From positions 186,001 through 250,000 of the forward strand of contig CANNCL010000003.1 in the NCBI GenBank assembly GCA_947503155.1: a stretch of DNA of 64,000 bases, read 5' to 3'. The position numbers were made by a program, and so were the translations under genes. Positions 36,167-52,065 of the stretch are shown here, piece by piece (the stretch's first letter is position 1; each line of letters opens with the position of its first letter). Origin of the DNA: an uncultured Erythrobacter sp. GTDB lineage: Bacteria; Pseudomonadota; Alphaproteobacteria; Sphingomonadales; Sphingomonadaceae. Under the pieces are notes generated by a model. It was not told the origin of the DNA and did not search any database. It was given only the letters and a program-made list of their open reading frames with translations.

Positions 36167-37063
36167 TTAACTCGCGCCGCTCTCCGCCAAGAGCCGCTCT
36201 GCCAGCGCCAAATGCGGCCGGTCGAGCATATTGCCATCCATCGCCACCGTGCCTGCGTTAGGATTATCCGCAAATGCCTGCACAATCGCGCGGGCATGGG
36301 CGAGCTCTTCGGCGCTGGGAGTGAAGGCAGCGTTGATTGGGGCAATTTGCGCCGGGTGGATCGCCAGCATCCCGCGGTAGCCAGAGGCGCGGACGCTGCG
36401 CGCGCGGCGTTCCAACGCTTCTAGGTCGCGGAATTCGGGCTGCACCGTTTCAATCGGGGCAACGCCGGCTTTAACCGCACCGACCAGGCACAGGCTGCGC
36501 GCCATTTCATAGACATGGGTGTATTCGCCGTCCGGCCCGCGTTGTTCGCGCGCGCCAAGTTCGCTGGACAGATCCTCTGCGCCCCAGCTCATGGCCACCA
36601 AACGCCTCTGCGCGGGGAGCGCGCGGTCATACGTGCCGGTGGTGAACATCGCCGCCGCCGTTTCTGTGACGAGCGCGGCGACTTTGGTTGATCCAGAGGC
36701 GATCCCGGCGGCCTGTTCACATGCGGTCAGCATCGCATCCAAGGTTTCGACATCGCGGCCCCCTTCTGCTTTGGGCAGGAATATCCCGCCGGGGCCAGCG
36801 CCGATCACCGCGTCCAAATCCGCCTGCGTCAGCCCGCCCGATAACGGGTTCACCCGGACCCAGACGCGCGCCTTATTCGCCGCGCCTGTGATTGCCGCCG
36901 CAACCATTTCGCGGGCCTCAGCTTTGCGCGCGGGCACCACCGAATCTTCGAGATCGAGCAAGGCAATATCCGCGTCACTTGCGATCGCTTTGCCCATTTT
37001 CTTCTCGCTATCGCCCGGGGCAAATAGCCAGCTACGCATGCGGATTGCGTTCTTCTCAGTCAT
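36167..37063 (-). CDS. HpcH/HpaI aldolase-citrate lyase family (CitE-like) CoA ester lyase
   Basis: A 298-residue TIM-barrel lyase. Visible are SWLFAPGD near the start, the acidic metal-site region LLDLEDSVVPARK, VRVNPL, a PKAEGG loop, and the C-terminal HPAQI motif. Relatives cleave malyl-, citramalyl- or beta-methylmalyl-CoA, or hydrolyse malyl-CoA. The exact substrate is unclear. The ATG at 37063 (MTEKNAIRMRSW) gives a standard-length enzyme. It lies 49 bases after the TonB receptor gene on the same strand. Confidence 0.87.
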   Translation of the reverse strand: MTEKNAIRMRSWLFAPGDSEKKMGKAIASDADIALLDLEDSVVPARKAEAREMVAAAITGAANKARVWVRVNPLSGGLTQADLDAVIGAGPGGIFLPKAEGGRDVETLDAMLTACEQAAGIASGSTKVAALVTETAAAMFTTGTYDRALPAQRRLVAMSWGAEDLSSELGAREQRGPDGEYTHVYEMARSLCLVGAVKAGVAPIETVQPEFRDLEALERRARSVRASGYRGMLAIHPAQIAPINAAFTPSAEELAHARAIVQAFADNPNAGTVAMDGNMLDRPHLALAERLLAESGAS

Positions 37064-37112
37064 TCCAAATCCTCGTGGGCTAATGCTCCGTGAGATCAGG
37101 TGACTAGGGCGC

Positions 37113-39233
37113 TCAGAACGAACCTTCAATCGTGAGCGAGACAATCCTGCCGAAAGTCCGATCACGGTCCTCGACAAAATCGACAATGCCCGCCGCCCGG
37201 TCGGCAAAGACAGTGCGGTCAAATCTGTCACCGCGGTTTGTCAAATTGGCGACGCTGGCACGGATTGTTAGCCCGAAAACGTCCTTGTTTTCCACCGACA
37301 CACCGATAAATCCGAAAGGTTCGCTGCGCAAAGCCACTTCGTCTAGGCGAACCTGCGGAGCTTGTTCCTGCCAACGAGCGGAGCCGCCAACCGCCCAATT
37401 CGAATTGGTGAAATCGTGGCGAATTTCAAAATCGACCTCTGCCAGCGTGTTGCCCGACAATTTGCGCGGGGTGCCCAAAAGCGGATCGAGCACCGAGGAA
37501 TCGGCGAACTCAAGCTCAAGATCGATCCGCGTACCGTTCCACCCGATCCCTTCGGATAGCAGCGTCAGATTGCTGCTGATCCCGTAAAATTGTGCCGATG
37601 GAAGATTGCCCGGTGCCTGACCGCCGCCAGCGATGGGGATTTGATCGACGATATCGGTGAAGTCTTGGTAAAATGTGCGCAGGTTAAGCGATCCGAGCGC
37701 GCCCAGTCCCGCCGTCGCCTCAACCTCAAATACCCAGCTTTGCTGCGGAACGAGGTTGGCATTGGTCACATTTTCGCGGTCTTGGTTGAGATCGACCGTG
37801 CTGAGAAAATCGAAGAAATTGAGCTGACCCACCACGCGTTCGGCGCGGCCTGACACATTCACCGTTTCGCTGACTTTCCAATCGAGCGAGGCAAAGCCCT
37901 TGGGCCGGTAGAATGTGCGCGTTTGGCCGAAGGCCCCGCTTTGGCTGATCTTGGAATATTCGCCGCCCAATGATGTTTGGAACTGCAAATCGGCGGCGAG
38001 CGCGCGGCTATAGGTTATGCTGAGTTCGGCGCGGTCTTCATCGACGCGCGCGGTGGCACCGGGCAGGTCGACGGGTTGAAGAATTCCGGCGTCATCGCGC
38101 ACCATTAACGAGGCGTCGATGTCGAGGATGTTGCGCACACCCTCCGCTGCGAAAAGCAGGTTTCCGCCAAATCCATCGGTGCTGTATTCGGCGCGCGCGA
38201 TGCTTTCAAATTCATTGGCGACGCGTTCAAATTCAGACCCTGTCGGCGCGCTGTCATCGGCGAAACGTTCGATGGATTGAGAGAGAGTGGGGCTGTTTTC
38301 AAAGCGGTGCAAGCCGATGAATTTTAGCCGTCCAGCGCCCAAAACAAATTGGTAATCCAGCCCGATTTCGAAGTTAAATTCATCTTCCTTGGCGGAGAAT
38401 AAACGGCTGCGATCGACGGCAGAGATGGTCCCGCTGCGTTCTGAAGTTTCGGTTTCGTTGAAGAAGAAACCCACCACTTCGCCGGTTGCGTTCAATACAT
38501 TGCCATTGCCGGCAATGCGCGTGAAAGACCCGGAAAGACTGGGCCGATCAACGTTGAAATTGGATTGTTCATCGCGCTTGTCGATCAACGTGCCTGCGCT
38601 GTCAAAGACCCGCTCAATCCCTTCGTTCCCGCGCCGGTTAGAATTGTTTTCCAGCGCGAGCGTCCATTCGGTTTTTGCGCCGCCACCCGCCAGCGAGATC
38701 GACCCTTCGAAGATTCGCGCGGGGGTGCCTCTTGTGCGGAAACGCGGGGCATAGCGGAATTGCCCGGTGATGCCGCCGGTGCTGCTGGTGACGACGTTGA
38801 GCACTTGTCCCGACAATCCGCCAATATCGAGGCTCGCCCCGTCGACCAGTTCCAGACGAACGACCTCTTCGGCTGGAATGCGTTGGAGGGCCTCTACCGG
38901 TCCGTTGGATTTACCCGAAATGCGCCGACCATTGATCAGGACATTGGTGTCCGCTTGGCCCAATCCGCGCGCGCCGTCGCCTTCGCGGATTGAGAATCCG
39001 GGGATTTGGCGCGCCATATCCAGCGCACTGCGCGGGGCGAAACGGGTGAAATCCTCTGGCGTAAAAGTGCGCCGGGTGTTGGCCTCATTCGACGCCGCGC
39101 CTGTTTCATCGGCAGCGGCTTCATCATCTGACGAAACAGAACCATTTGACGAAACAGACACTTCATTCGCCGCAGCCTGAGCCGAGCAAAGCGCCATTGC
39201 GGCAGTTGCCAAGAGGGCGTGGTGCAGTTTCAT
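37113..39233 (-). CDS. TonB-dependent outer membrane receptor
   Basis: A 706-residue outer-membrane protein. A signal peptide (MKLHHALLATAAMALCSAQAAA) is followed by a plug domain (SALDMARQIPGFSIREGDG, NVLINGRRISGKS, VERLELVDG-like VVRLELVDGASLDI) and a beta-barrel ending in the usual aromatic terminus (LTIEGSF). No N-terminal signalling extension is present. The substrate is unknown; downstream lies a CitE-like lyase and the divergent gene is an alpha/beta hydrolase. Long barrel repeats and acidic loops are typical of carbohydrate- or metal-complex receptors. Confidence 0.92.
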   Translation of the reverse strand: MKLHHALLATAAMALCSAQAAANEVSVSSNGSVSSDDEAAADETGAASNEANTRRTFTPEDFTRFAPRSALDMARQIPGFSIREGDGARGLGQADTNVLINGRRISGKSNGPVEALQRIPAEEVVRLELVDGASLDIGGLSGQVLNVVTSSTGGITGQFRYAPRFRTRGTPARIFEGSISLAGGGAKTEWTLALENNSNRRGNEGIERVFDSAGTLIDKRDEQSNFNVDRPSLSGSFTRIAGNGNVLNATGEVVGFFFNETETSERSGTISAVDRSRLFSAKEDEFNFEIGLDYQFVLGAGRLKFIGLHRFENSPTLSQSIERFADDSAPTGSEFERVANEFESIARAEYSTDGFGGNLLFAAEGVRNILDIDASLMVRDDAGILQPVDLPGATARVDEDRAELSITYSRALAADLQFQTSLGGEYSKISQSGAFGQTRTFYRPKGFASLDWKVSETVNVSGRAERVVGQLNFFDFLSTVDLNQDRENVTNANLVPQQSWVFEVEATAGLGALGSLNLRTFYQDFTDIVDQIPIAGGGQAPGNLPSAQFYGISSNLTLLSEGIGWNGTRIDLELEFADSSVLDPLLGTPRKLSGNTLAEVDFEIRHDFTNSNWAVGGSARWQEQAPQVRLDEVALRSEPFGFIGVSVENKDVFGLTIRASVANLTNRGDRFDRTVFADRAAGIVDFVEDRDRTFGRIVSLTIEGSF

Positions 39234-39393
39234 CAACGAGTTTTCATAATGGCGATCAGGCCAGTAAAGCGATTGTGTCCCATGAAAGTTCCTTGCGTCC
39301 GGCTGATACAATTAGACAGCGGCAAGAGACCAACGGCTCTTATGCTTCGATGAATGCGGCGCAAAAGCAGCGCGGGAGCTTGCACCCCGGCCA

Positions 39394-39453
39394 TTTTGCG
39401 AATGTAGTGCGCCTTTCGCGAATGAAGCCCGCCTTTCGCGAATGTAGTAATGT
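39394..39453 (+). repeat. Three 20-bp direct repeats upstream of the hydrolase operon
   Basis: Units at 39394, 39414 and 39434 share TTT(C)GCGAATG(T/A)AG; units 2 and 3 contain the palindrome TTCGCGAA. The 20-bp period is about two helical turns. The block lies between the divergent TonB receptor and hydrolase operons, ending 53 bases before the hydrolase ATG, so it may hold cooperative operator sites. Otherwise nothing is seen in 39234-39506. Confidence 0.6.
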
Positions 39454-39506
39454 GCACGGCACTGCTTTACGCCCTTCTCAGAATATTAATCGGGAGCGGC
39501 GCGTTG

Positions 39507-41243
39507 ATGGCAATCGGTGAAAATGCTGGGGCAGGTAAGCCGCGTTGGTGGCTGGCGGTGCTAGGGTTTGCGATTCTGATTGCGGGCGCATTTCTGGCTC
39601 AGCAAATCCGGACCAGCGACGGTACCACCATGCGCGATGTGCGTTTCACCGGCACCGACGGGAAAGAGATGAGCGCGCTGCTCTATGTTCCCAAAAATGC
39701 CACCGCTGAAACACCGGCGCCCGGCATTTTGGCGGTGCATGGCTATATCAATTCGCGCGAGACGCAGGACGGTTTCGCCATCGAATTTGCCCGGCGGGGA
39801 TATGTCGTCCTGTCGCTGGATCAAACCGGGCATGGCTATAGCGATGGCCCCGCATTCTCCAACGGTTTTGGCGGCGCAGATGGCCTTAGATATTTGCGCA
39901 GCCTGCCGATGGTCGACACCGATCAGATCGGTTTAGAAGGGCACAGCATGGGCGGTTGGACCGTGTTGGCGGCGGCGGCGGAAATGCCGGATGGCTATGC
40001 TTCGATGGTGCTGGAGGGATCGTCAACCGGCGCGCCTTTCGCAGAAGAAGGAACGCCGGATTGGCCGCGCAATGCCGCGTTGGTCTTCAGCAAATATGAC
40101 GAATTTTCCTCGCTCATGTGGGGCGTGGACCGCGCTCAGGATGTCGGGGATAGCGCGAAGCTTCAGGCTTTGTTTGGGGCCGAAGGCATGGTCGCGGAAG
40201 CGCAAATTTACGGTTCTATAGCAGACGGGACCGCGCGGATATTGCATCAACCTGCCACGACGCATCCGGGCGATCATATCTCTCCTGCGGCGATTGGACA
40301 TGCGACCGATTGGTTCGCGGCCACATTGGAAGGCGGAACGCCAAGGCCCGCGAGCGATCAGATTTGGTATTGGAAAGAAATCGGCACCGGGGCGGGATTG
40401 GTTGGTTTCCTCCTGATCCTGCTTGGCGCGTTTGATGCGCTTATTCGCCTGCGCATATTTGCACCCCTGCGCGCGCAGCCCAGCGCCGCATCGGATCGCC
40501 GGGACCGCCAATGGTGGCGCGGCTTTGCGCTCAATATATTCGTCCCGGCCCTATTGTTCTTTCCCGCTTTCATCGCGGCATTCTTGTTGCTGCCGGCGTC
40601 CACTTGGTTGCCGCAAGCGATCACAAGCCAAGTGACCTTATGGGCCTTGATCGTGGCGGGAGCAGGTTTGCTATTGTCACGCTTCGGCTCGGGCGTTGCG
40701 GCAGCGCGGACAATGCGCAAATCATTGGCACCGCCGGGATGGCTGCGTGCGCTCGCGCTCGCTGCGGCGACGGCGGCGGCGGGTTACGGCGCCTTGTGGA
40801 TCACCGATTGGCTTTTCCAAACAGATATTCGGTTTTGGATTGTCGCGGTTAAACTGCCCAGCACCCATCAATTGGCAATTGCTGGCATTTATATCGTGCC
40901 GCTTTGCCTCGCATTCTTGTGGACGGCGAAGTCGGTATGCGATGCGACAGTGCGCGGCGATACGCCGTTAATGCGGTATGGCGCGGCAATCGTCAGCTTG
41001 ACCGGCGGGCTGCTGATTATGCTTACCGTGATTTACGGAATGCTGTTTGCAACGGGCGCGCTGATCACGTCTTTCGATCCGCTCAGTACAGTCGTCGCGC
41101 TGCAATTTGTGCCTGTATTGGCGGCGGCTGCGATCATCATTACGTTCACGTGGTCACGCACCAACAGCGCCATTCCCGCGGGGCTGCTCACCGGCATTTT
41201 GGTCACGCTTTATGTGGTCGCCGGGACCGCTACGCAGGTCTGA
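39507..41243 (+). CDS. Membrane-anchored alpha/beta hydrolase
   Basis: A 578-residue protein. An N-terminal membrane anchor (WWLAVLGFAILIAGAFLA) leads to an alpha/beta-hydrolase domain (residues ~40-290) with oxyanion region ILAVHGYINS, nucleophile elbow GLEGHSMGG and a late His in THPGDH. The remaining half holds about six further transmembrane helices. A lipid or ester substrate in the envelope is plausible. It heads a three-gene unit with the BCCT-like carrier (nine bases on) and choline dehydrogenase. Start at 39507 (MAIGENAG) is preferred over one 19 codons upstream. Confidence 0.83.
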   Translation: MAIGENAGAGKPRWWLAVLGFAILIAGAFLAQQIRTSDGTTMRDVRFTGTDGKEMSALLYVPKNATAETPAPGILAVHGYINSRETQDGFAIEFARRGYVVLSLDQTGHGYSDGPAFSNGFGGADGLRYLRSLPMVDTDQIGLEGHSMGGWTVLAAAAEMPDGYASMVLEGSSTGAPFAEEGTPDWPRNAALVFSKYDEFSSLMWGVDRAQDVGDSAKLQALFGAEGMVAEAQIYGSIADGTARILHQPATTHPGDHISPAAIGHATDWFAATLEGGTPRPASDQIWYWKEIGTGAGLVGFLLILLGAFDALIRLRIFAPLRAQPSAASDRRDRQWWRGFALNIFVPALLFFPAFIAAFLLLPASTWLPQAITSQVTLWALIVAGAGLLLSRFGSGVAAARTMRKSLAPPGWLRALALAAATAAAGYGALWITDWLFQTDIRFWIVAVKLPSTHQLAIAGIYIVPLCLAFLWTAKSVCDATVRGDTPLMRYGAAIVSLTGGLLIMLTVIYGMLFATGALITSFDPLSTVVALQFVPVLAAAAIIITFTWSRTNSAIPAGLLTGILVTLYVVAGTATQV

Positions 41244-41252
41244 TAAAGCCGC

Positions 41253-42398
41253 ATGAACAGCATCCTGTCTGCCGCGATTGCCGTCACTCTTTTGACGTCC
41301 GTAATCCTTACCGTGCGGTTTGGGCAGACGCGCCTGACCGGCGAAGATCCGCAGAAATGGGGCGCGTTTATGGCGATCCTGTTCACGTCCGGATTGGATG
41401 TGGGTCTGATCATGTTCCCGCTCACCGAATTTCCGGTTTATCAGAGCGAGGCGGAATATGGCTTCACCAATGCGCTGGCGATAGAATTCGGCTTTTGGGG
41501 CTTTCTGGTTTGGGCGTTCTATTTCCTGACGACATTCTATTTCTGCGTCGCGGAACCCAAATTGAAACTGTTTGAGCTTTGGCCGATTAAGATGCTCAAC
41601 AACGCCGTCATCATCGCGACATGCGCATTCACAGGCTTTCTCTTCCTCAGTTACCTGCCGACCTATGTGGAGGGGATCACTGATCCGGTTCGCTATGGGC
41701 TGGTGGCTCTCATTGTTCTCCTCGCGGTCGTGTCCAGCACCGATATCCGTTACATCAAATGGCTCAGCATTGGTTCGACCGCGCTGTTTATCGCCCTGAT
41801 CGCCCTCATGTGGATCGTGAGCGGCATGAGCATAGGCGGCTTTGCCAGCACGGCCTTCAATCTCGGCGGATATTTTGCCAATTTGCCGAAATTTGTGTTC
41901 CCGCTCACCGATTATCACGCATTCTATCTGTTCTGGTGGTTCGCATGGAGCATTATGATCGGGCAATTCGTCGCGCGTTTTGTGGGCGGATGGACGGTGC
42001 GGCAATTGCTGATCGGGTTATTGGTCATTCCGTCTTTGCCGATTGCGGTGTGGTTTTCGGTGTTGTTCTATGTCCATAGCGAAGGGCTGGCCGTGCCAGA
42101 ATATGTGCGTTTTGCGATGGTGGGCGTTGGCGTGATCTTCGTGGTCAATTCGCTGGATTCGCTGACCCGGCTTTATTCCACAAACCTTGGCCTAACGGCC
42201 GCGCGGCTTGGCAAATTGGGATATGTGGCGGCGCATTGGTCGCTGCTCTTTGGATTGATCCTGCTCTATCAATTCACCCCGCTTAAGATCGAATGGATCG
42301 GGCTGGGCGTGATCGGCCTCTATTGCTGCATCTATGTCTTGGTCTTGCGCCGCAGGGCCGACCTTCAAACAATCAATCTGACTGAGTTACCAAACTAA
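41253..42398 (+). CDS. Compact BCCT-family-like transporter
   Basis: A 381-residue membrane protein with about ten hydrophobic segments. It resembles the betaine/choline/carnitine transporter family: [17 protein letters not shown] matches the GKIRLG region, and [19 protein letters not shown] with [25 protein letters not shown] matches the family's WWxxWxPFVGxFIARISRGRT signature. True BCCTs have 500 or more residues and twelve helices, so this is shortened at both ends. The next gene, a choline dehydrogenase, makes choline a likely substrate. Its stop overlaps that start by one base (TAATG). Confidence 0.75.
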   Translation: MNSILSAAIAVTLLTSVILTVRFGQTRLTGEDPQKWGAFMAILFTSGLDVGLIMFPLTEFPVYQSEAEYGFTNALAIEFGFWGFLVWAFYFLTTFYFCVAEPKLKLFELWPIKMLNNAVIIATCAFTGFLFLSYLPTYVEGITDPVRYGLVALIVLLAVVSSTDIRYIKWLSIGSTALFIALIALMWIVSGMSIGGFASTAFNLGGYFANLPKFVFPLTDYHAFYLFWWFAWSIMIGQFVARFVGGWTVRQLLIGLLVIPSLPIAVWFSVLFYVHSEGLAVPEYVRFAMVGVGVIFVVNSLDSLTRLYSTNLGLTAARLGKLGYVAAHWSLLFGLILLYQFTPLKIEWIGLGVIGLYCCIYVLVLRRRADLQTINLTELPN

Positions 42399-44086
42399 TG
42401 AACACGGATTACGACTACATCATCGTCGGCGCGGGATCGGCGGGCTGCGTTTTGGCGAACCGGTTAACGGCGAGCGGGGAACATTGCGTCTTGCTAATCG
42501 AAGCGGGCGGCAGTGATAGGAATATCCTGATCCAGATGCCAACGGCTTTGTCCTATCCGATGGCCTCTAAGACTTACAATTGGGGCTACAATTCGGACCC
42601 GGAACCGGCGGTTAATGGCCGCCAGATCACCTGCCCGCGCGGCAAGGGGCTTGGCGGGACGTCGTCGATCAATGGCATGGTCTATGTTCGCGGCCATGCC
42701 TGCGACATTGATGAATGGGAAGAACACGGCGCAACCGGTTGGAGCTTCGCGGATTGCCTGCCCTATTATAAACGCGCCGAAACTTGGGCTGGCGGAGAGG
42801 ATGATTATCGCGGCGGATCGGGGCCATTGGGCGTTGGCGGCGGCAATAATATGGCCGGGAACCCGTTATATCAGGCGTTTATCGATTCCGGCGTAGAGGC
42901 GGGATATCCGCGTACGGACGATTATAACGGCTATTGCCAAGAGGGCTTTGGCCCCATGCATATGACCGTCAGCGGCGGCATTCGCTCCTCTACATCGCGG
43001 GCCTATTTGCGGCCCGTTTTGGACCGGCCCAATTTGACCGTGATGAAAGACGTATTGGTGGACCGATTGCTGTTTGAGGGGAGGCGCGCGGTGGGTGTGG
43101 CGGCACAGCGCGGCGGCAAAGACCTGACCTTAAAAGCGGCGCGCGAAGTGATCTTGTCCGCAGGCGCAATCGCTTCACCTATGATTTTACAGCGTTCAGG
43201 CATTGGCCCTGCCGATGTGTTGGACAGCGCAGGGGTGACGCCGACGCATCTGTCGCCCGGCGTGGGTCAGAATATGCAGGATCACTTGGAGGTTTATTTC
43301 CAATATCACTGCAAAAAACCGGTGAGTTTGAACAATAAGCTGAACTGGCTGAGCAAGCTTAAAATTGGCGTGGAATGGGTGCTTTTCAAAACAGGGCTGG
43401 GCGCGACCAACCATTTTGAATCCTGCGCCTTTATCCGGTCGAAAGCCGGACGCAAATCACCGGATATCCAATATCATTTCCTGCCCGCCGCCATGCGCTA
43501 TGACGGCACACCGTCGATTAAGGGGCACGGATTTCAAGTTCATGTCGGCCCGAACAAACCGGCCAGCCGGGGCCGTGTTGCGATCACGTCAAATGACCCG
43601 GCGGCCGTGCCCAGCATCCTGTTCAACTATCTCTCTCGCCCAGAAGACATCGAGGATTGGCGCCGCTGCATCCGCCTCACGCGCGAAATCATTGCTCAGC
43701 CTGCGATGGACGAATTTCGCGGCGATGAAATTCAGCCCGGCGTGGATATATCCTCTGATGAAGCGATCGACGCATGGGTCAGAGAGAATGTGGAAAGCGC
43801 CTATCACCCCTGCGGAACGTGCCGCATGGGGCAGGCCGGCGATCCAGAAACCGTGGTCGATAATGAATGCCGCGTGATTGGTTTGGACGGGCTGCGCGTT
43901 GTCGATGCATCCGTTTTCCCAACGATCCCCTATGGCAATATCAATGCGCCAACGATCATGGTCGCGGAAAAAGCCGCCGATCAAATTTTGGGTCTGCCCG
44001 CCTTGCCGCGCGCCGAATTACCGGTTTGGATAGAAGATAACTGGACGCAGCAGCAACGGTCGCGCGCGCCGGTGCGGCAGGTTTAA
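42398..44086 (+). CDS. betA: Choline dehydrogenase (GMC oxidoreductase)
   Basis: A 562-residue FAD enzyme of the glucose-methanol-choline family. The dinucleotide motif [18 protein letters not shown] is at the N-terminus, followed by [20 protein letters not shown]. The catalytic His sits in [12 protein letters not shown], and [15 protein letters not shown] closes the domain. The length and motifs fit BetA, which oxidises choline to betaine aldehyde at the membrane. Other alcohol oxidising GMC enzymes remain possible, but the BCCT-like gene upstream favours choline. No betB is visible. Confidence 0.88.
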   Translation: MNTDYDYIIVGAGSAGCVLANRLTASGEHCVLLIEAGGSDRNILIQMPTALSYPMASKTYNWGYNSDPEPAVNGRQITCPRGKGLGGTSSINGMVYVRGHACDIDEWEEHGATGWSFADCLPYYKRAETWAGGEDDYRGGSGPLGVGGGNNMAGNPLYQAFIDSGVEAGYPRTDDYNGYCQEGFGPMHMTVSGGIRSSTSRAYLRPVLDRPNLTVMKDVLVDRLLFEGRRAVGVAAQRGGKDLTLKAAREVILSAGAIASPMILQRSGIGPADVLDSAGVTPTHLSPGVGQNMQDHLEVYFQYHCKKPVSLNNKLNWLSKLKIGVEWVLFKTGLGATNHFESCAFIRSKAGRKSPDIQYHFLPAAMRYDGTPSIKGHGFQVHVGPNKPASRGRVAITSNDPAAVPSILFNYLSRPEDIEDWRRCIRLTREIIAQPAMDEFRGDEIQPGVDISSDEAIDAWVRENVESAYHPCGTCRMGQAGDPETVVDNECRVIGLDGLRVVDASVFPTIPYGNINAPTIMVAEKAADQILGLPALPRAELPVWIEDNWTQQQRSRAPVRQV

Positions 44087-44113
44087 TCGGCGGTATTTTG
44101 TGAAATTCTCCAC

Positions 44114-44168
44114 TGGTCGGGAAGACAGGATTCGAACCTGCGACCCCCACACCCCCAGTGTGATGCTC
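44114..44168 (-). pseudogene. 3' half of tRNA-Pro(GGG), presumed attL of a genomic island
   Basis: Minus-strand sequence matches the 3' half of a tRNA-Pro: anticodon arm CACAC-TGGGGGT-GTGTG-like (anticodon GGG), T-arm GCAGGTTCGAATCCTGT, acceptor CTTCCCG plus A and CCA. To its right, where the intact tRNA-Pro(TGG) at 26.1 kb has GCGCTACCAGGCTGCGCC and the acceptor strand, the sequence diverges (TCACTATTGGTGC). A DNA segment has therefore joined at the tRNA. The leftover 3' piece is the expected left attachment site, with the complete gene restored at the far end. Confidence 0.8.
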
Positions 44169-44311
44169 ACTATTGGTGCAAAACAGAAAGGTCGTTATAA
44201 AACAGAGTGGTATGAAGTCTTCTTGCAGTTGATCGAGTGCTGGGCGACCCGAATAGTCTGGCTAAATCGACTTATTGTGCTTACCATATGCTTACCACGG
44301 AAGGGTGAGCA

Positions 44312-45556
44312 ATGAATGGAAAGAAGCTTACAGCAAAGACAGTTGGCGCGGCGCAAAGGGGTGACAAGCCCTATTTTCTATGGGATTCCGACTTGAAGGG
44401 CTTTGGCTTAAAGGTATTCCCGAGCGGGACCAAATCCTTTGTGGTCCAATATCGAGCCCCGAGCGACGGCAAGACAATACGTAGAACGATTGGGAAATTT
44501 GAAAGCCCTTGGTCACCGAAGGCCGCTCGTGATGAGGCTGCGAGGTTCCTTCACCTAGTTGGTCTTGGTCACGATCTTTCCGCTCGAGGCCATTCCAAGA
44601 GCACTGACAATCTACCAGACCTTTTTTCCGACTACGCTTCTCGGTTCTTGAGACTGTATGCGGCACGAAACTGGACGCCGAGAACCATCGAAACGCATCG
44701 AAGTAACATTGAGCGGTGGCTCATTCCTGTTCTCGGAAAAATACGCCTCGACAAGATCGAGCGGTCGCATGTGACCAAGGTTCTCGATCAAATCGGGCCT
44801 GACAAGCCCGCATTGCCTAGGAATCTTTTTGTCTTGATGCGCACCATGTTCAACTGGGCTGTTGATCGAGGCGACTTGGAGAAGAGCCCGATGACCGGGA
44901 TGAGGCGACCTTCTGCTCCTGCAGAACGGCACCACATTCTTTCTGATGACGAAGTTATTGCTGTGGCTCTTGCAGCGTTCCAGATCGGCACGATCTGGGG
45001 AGGATTGATCCACATGCTGCTGTGGACTGGTCAACGCCTGCGCGAGGTTGCTGAAGCTGATTGGTCGGAGTTTGATCAGGACAAGCGAGTTTGGACAATC
45101 CCGGCTGCAAGGACCAAAAACCGTCGAGAGCATACCGTGCCCCTCAATCGCGCGGCCTGCATTACCCTGAGCGAAGTCGCAAAGAGTGGAGCTTGGCCTG
45201 TTTCTGGTTACGTTTTTTCTCACAAGGCAGGGAGGCCGGTGTCAGGCTTTTCAAGGATGAAACGCAAGCTTGATAAAGAGGTTGCGTCAACTGGCGAAAA
45301 CGTCCGTCCTTGGCGCTTGCACGATCTTCGGCGAACCGTAGCCACAAATATGCAGCGGTTGGGCGTGCGGTTCGAAGTCACCGAAGCTATTTTAAATCAC
45401 GTTTCCATCACTCAGTCAGGTGTCGCATCAGTCTACCAGAGGCATGACTGGGCAGAAGAGAAGCGAGCTGCAATGGATGCGTGGGGTGTGAAGATGACGG
45501 AGCCGCTCAAACGTTGGCCGAAGGATAGAAGGGGATCGGCGTCAGCGCATCCTTGA
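44312..45556 (+). CDS. P4-type tyrosine integrase
   Basis: A 414-residue integrase. An N-terminal DUF4102/arm-binding domain (KLTAKTVGAAQRGDKPYFLWD, LKGFGLKVFPSGTKSFVVQY) precedes a core-binding SAM-like domain (~105-190) and the catalytic domain: Arg in WTGQRLREV, HDLRRTVATN box, and nucleophile Tyr in SGVASVYQRHDW. Such integrases recombine at tRNA 3' ends, fitting the adjacent tRNA-Pro piece. AAGGGTGAG precedes the ATG. The approximately 145-bp leader holds two TGCTTACCA direct repeats (44279-44299), possible arm or regulatory sites. Confidence 0.95.
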   Translation: MNGKKLTAKTVGAAQRGDKPYFLWDSDLKGFGLKVFPSGTKSFVVQYRAPSDGKTIRRTIGKFESPWSPKAARDEAARFLHLVGLGHDLSARGHSKSTDNLPDLFSDYASRFLRLYAARNWTPRTIETHRSNIERWLIPVLGKIRLDKIERSHVTKVLDQIGPDKPALPRNLFVLMRTMFNWAVDRGDLEKSPMTGMRRPSAPAERHHILSDDEVIAVALAAFQIGTIWGGLIHMLLWTGQRLREVAEADWSEFDQDKRVWTIPAARTKNRREHTVPLNRAACITLSEVAKSGAWPVSGYVFSHKAGRPVSGFSRMKRKLDKEVASTGENVRPWRLHDLRRTVATNMQRLGVRFEVTEAILNHVSITQSGVASVYQRHDWAEEKRAAMDAWGVKMTEPLKRWPKDRRGSASAHP

Positions 45557-45695
45557 AACCGGACTGTCCGCAAACGACCCACTTGCGAGCCTTGAGCTAA
45601 GCTCATTCTGACTCTCCCGTTTCGCCCTCAACTCCACCGTTCAGGCGCGTTATGCAGACTGACGAAGGTTGCCTTTCAAGCTCGGAGATCTGGTC

Positions 45696-52061
<6,366 letters not shown>

Positions 52062-52065
<4 letters not shown>

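Noticed and set aside
41154..42005. Minus-strand frame of 283 codons
   Set aside because: Antisense to the BCCT-like transporter; composition (His, Arg, Glu-rich, Gly-poor) is typical of a shadow and no start signal precedes it.
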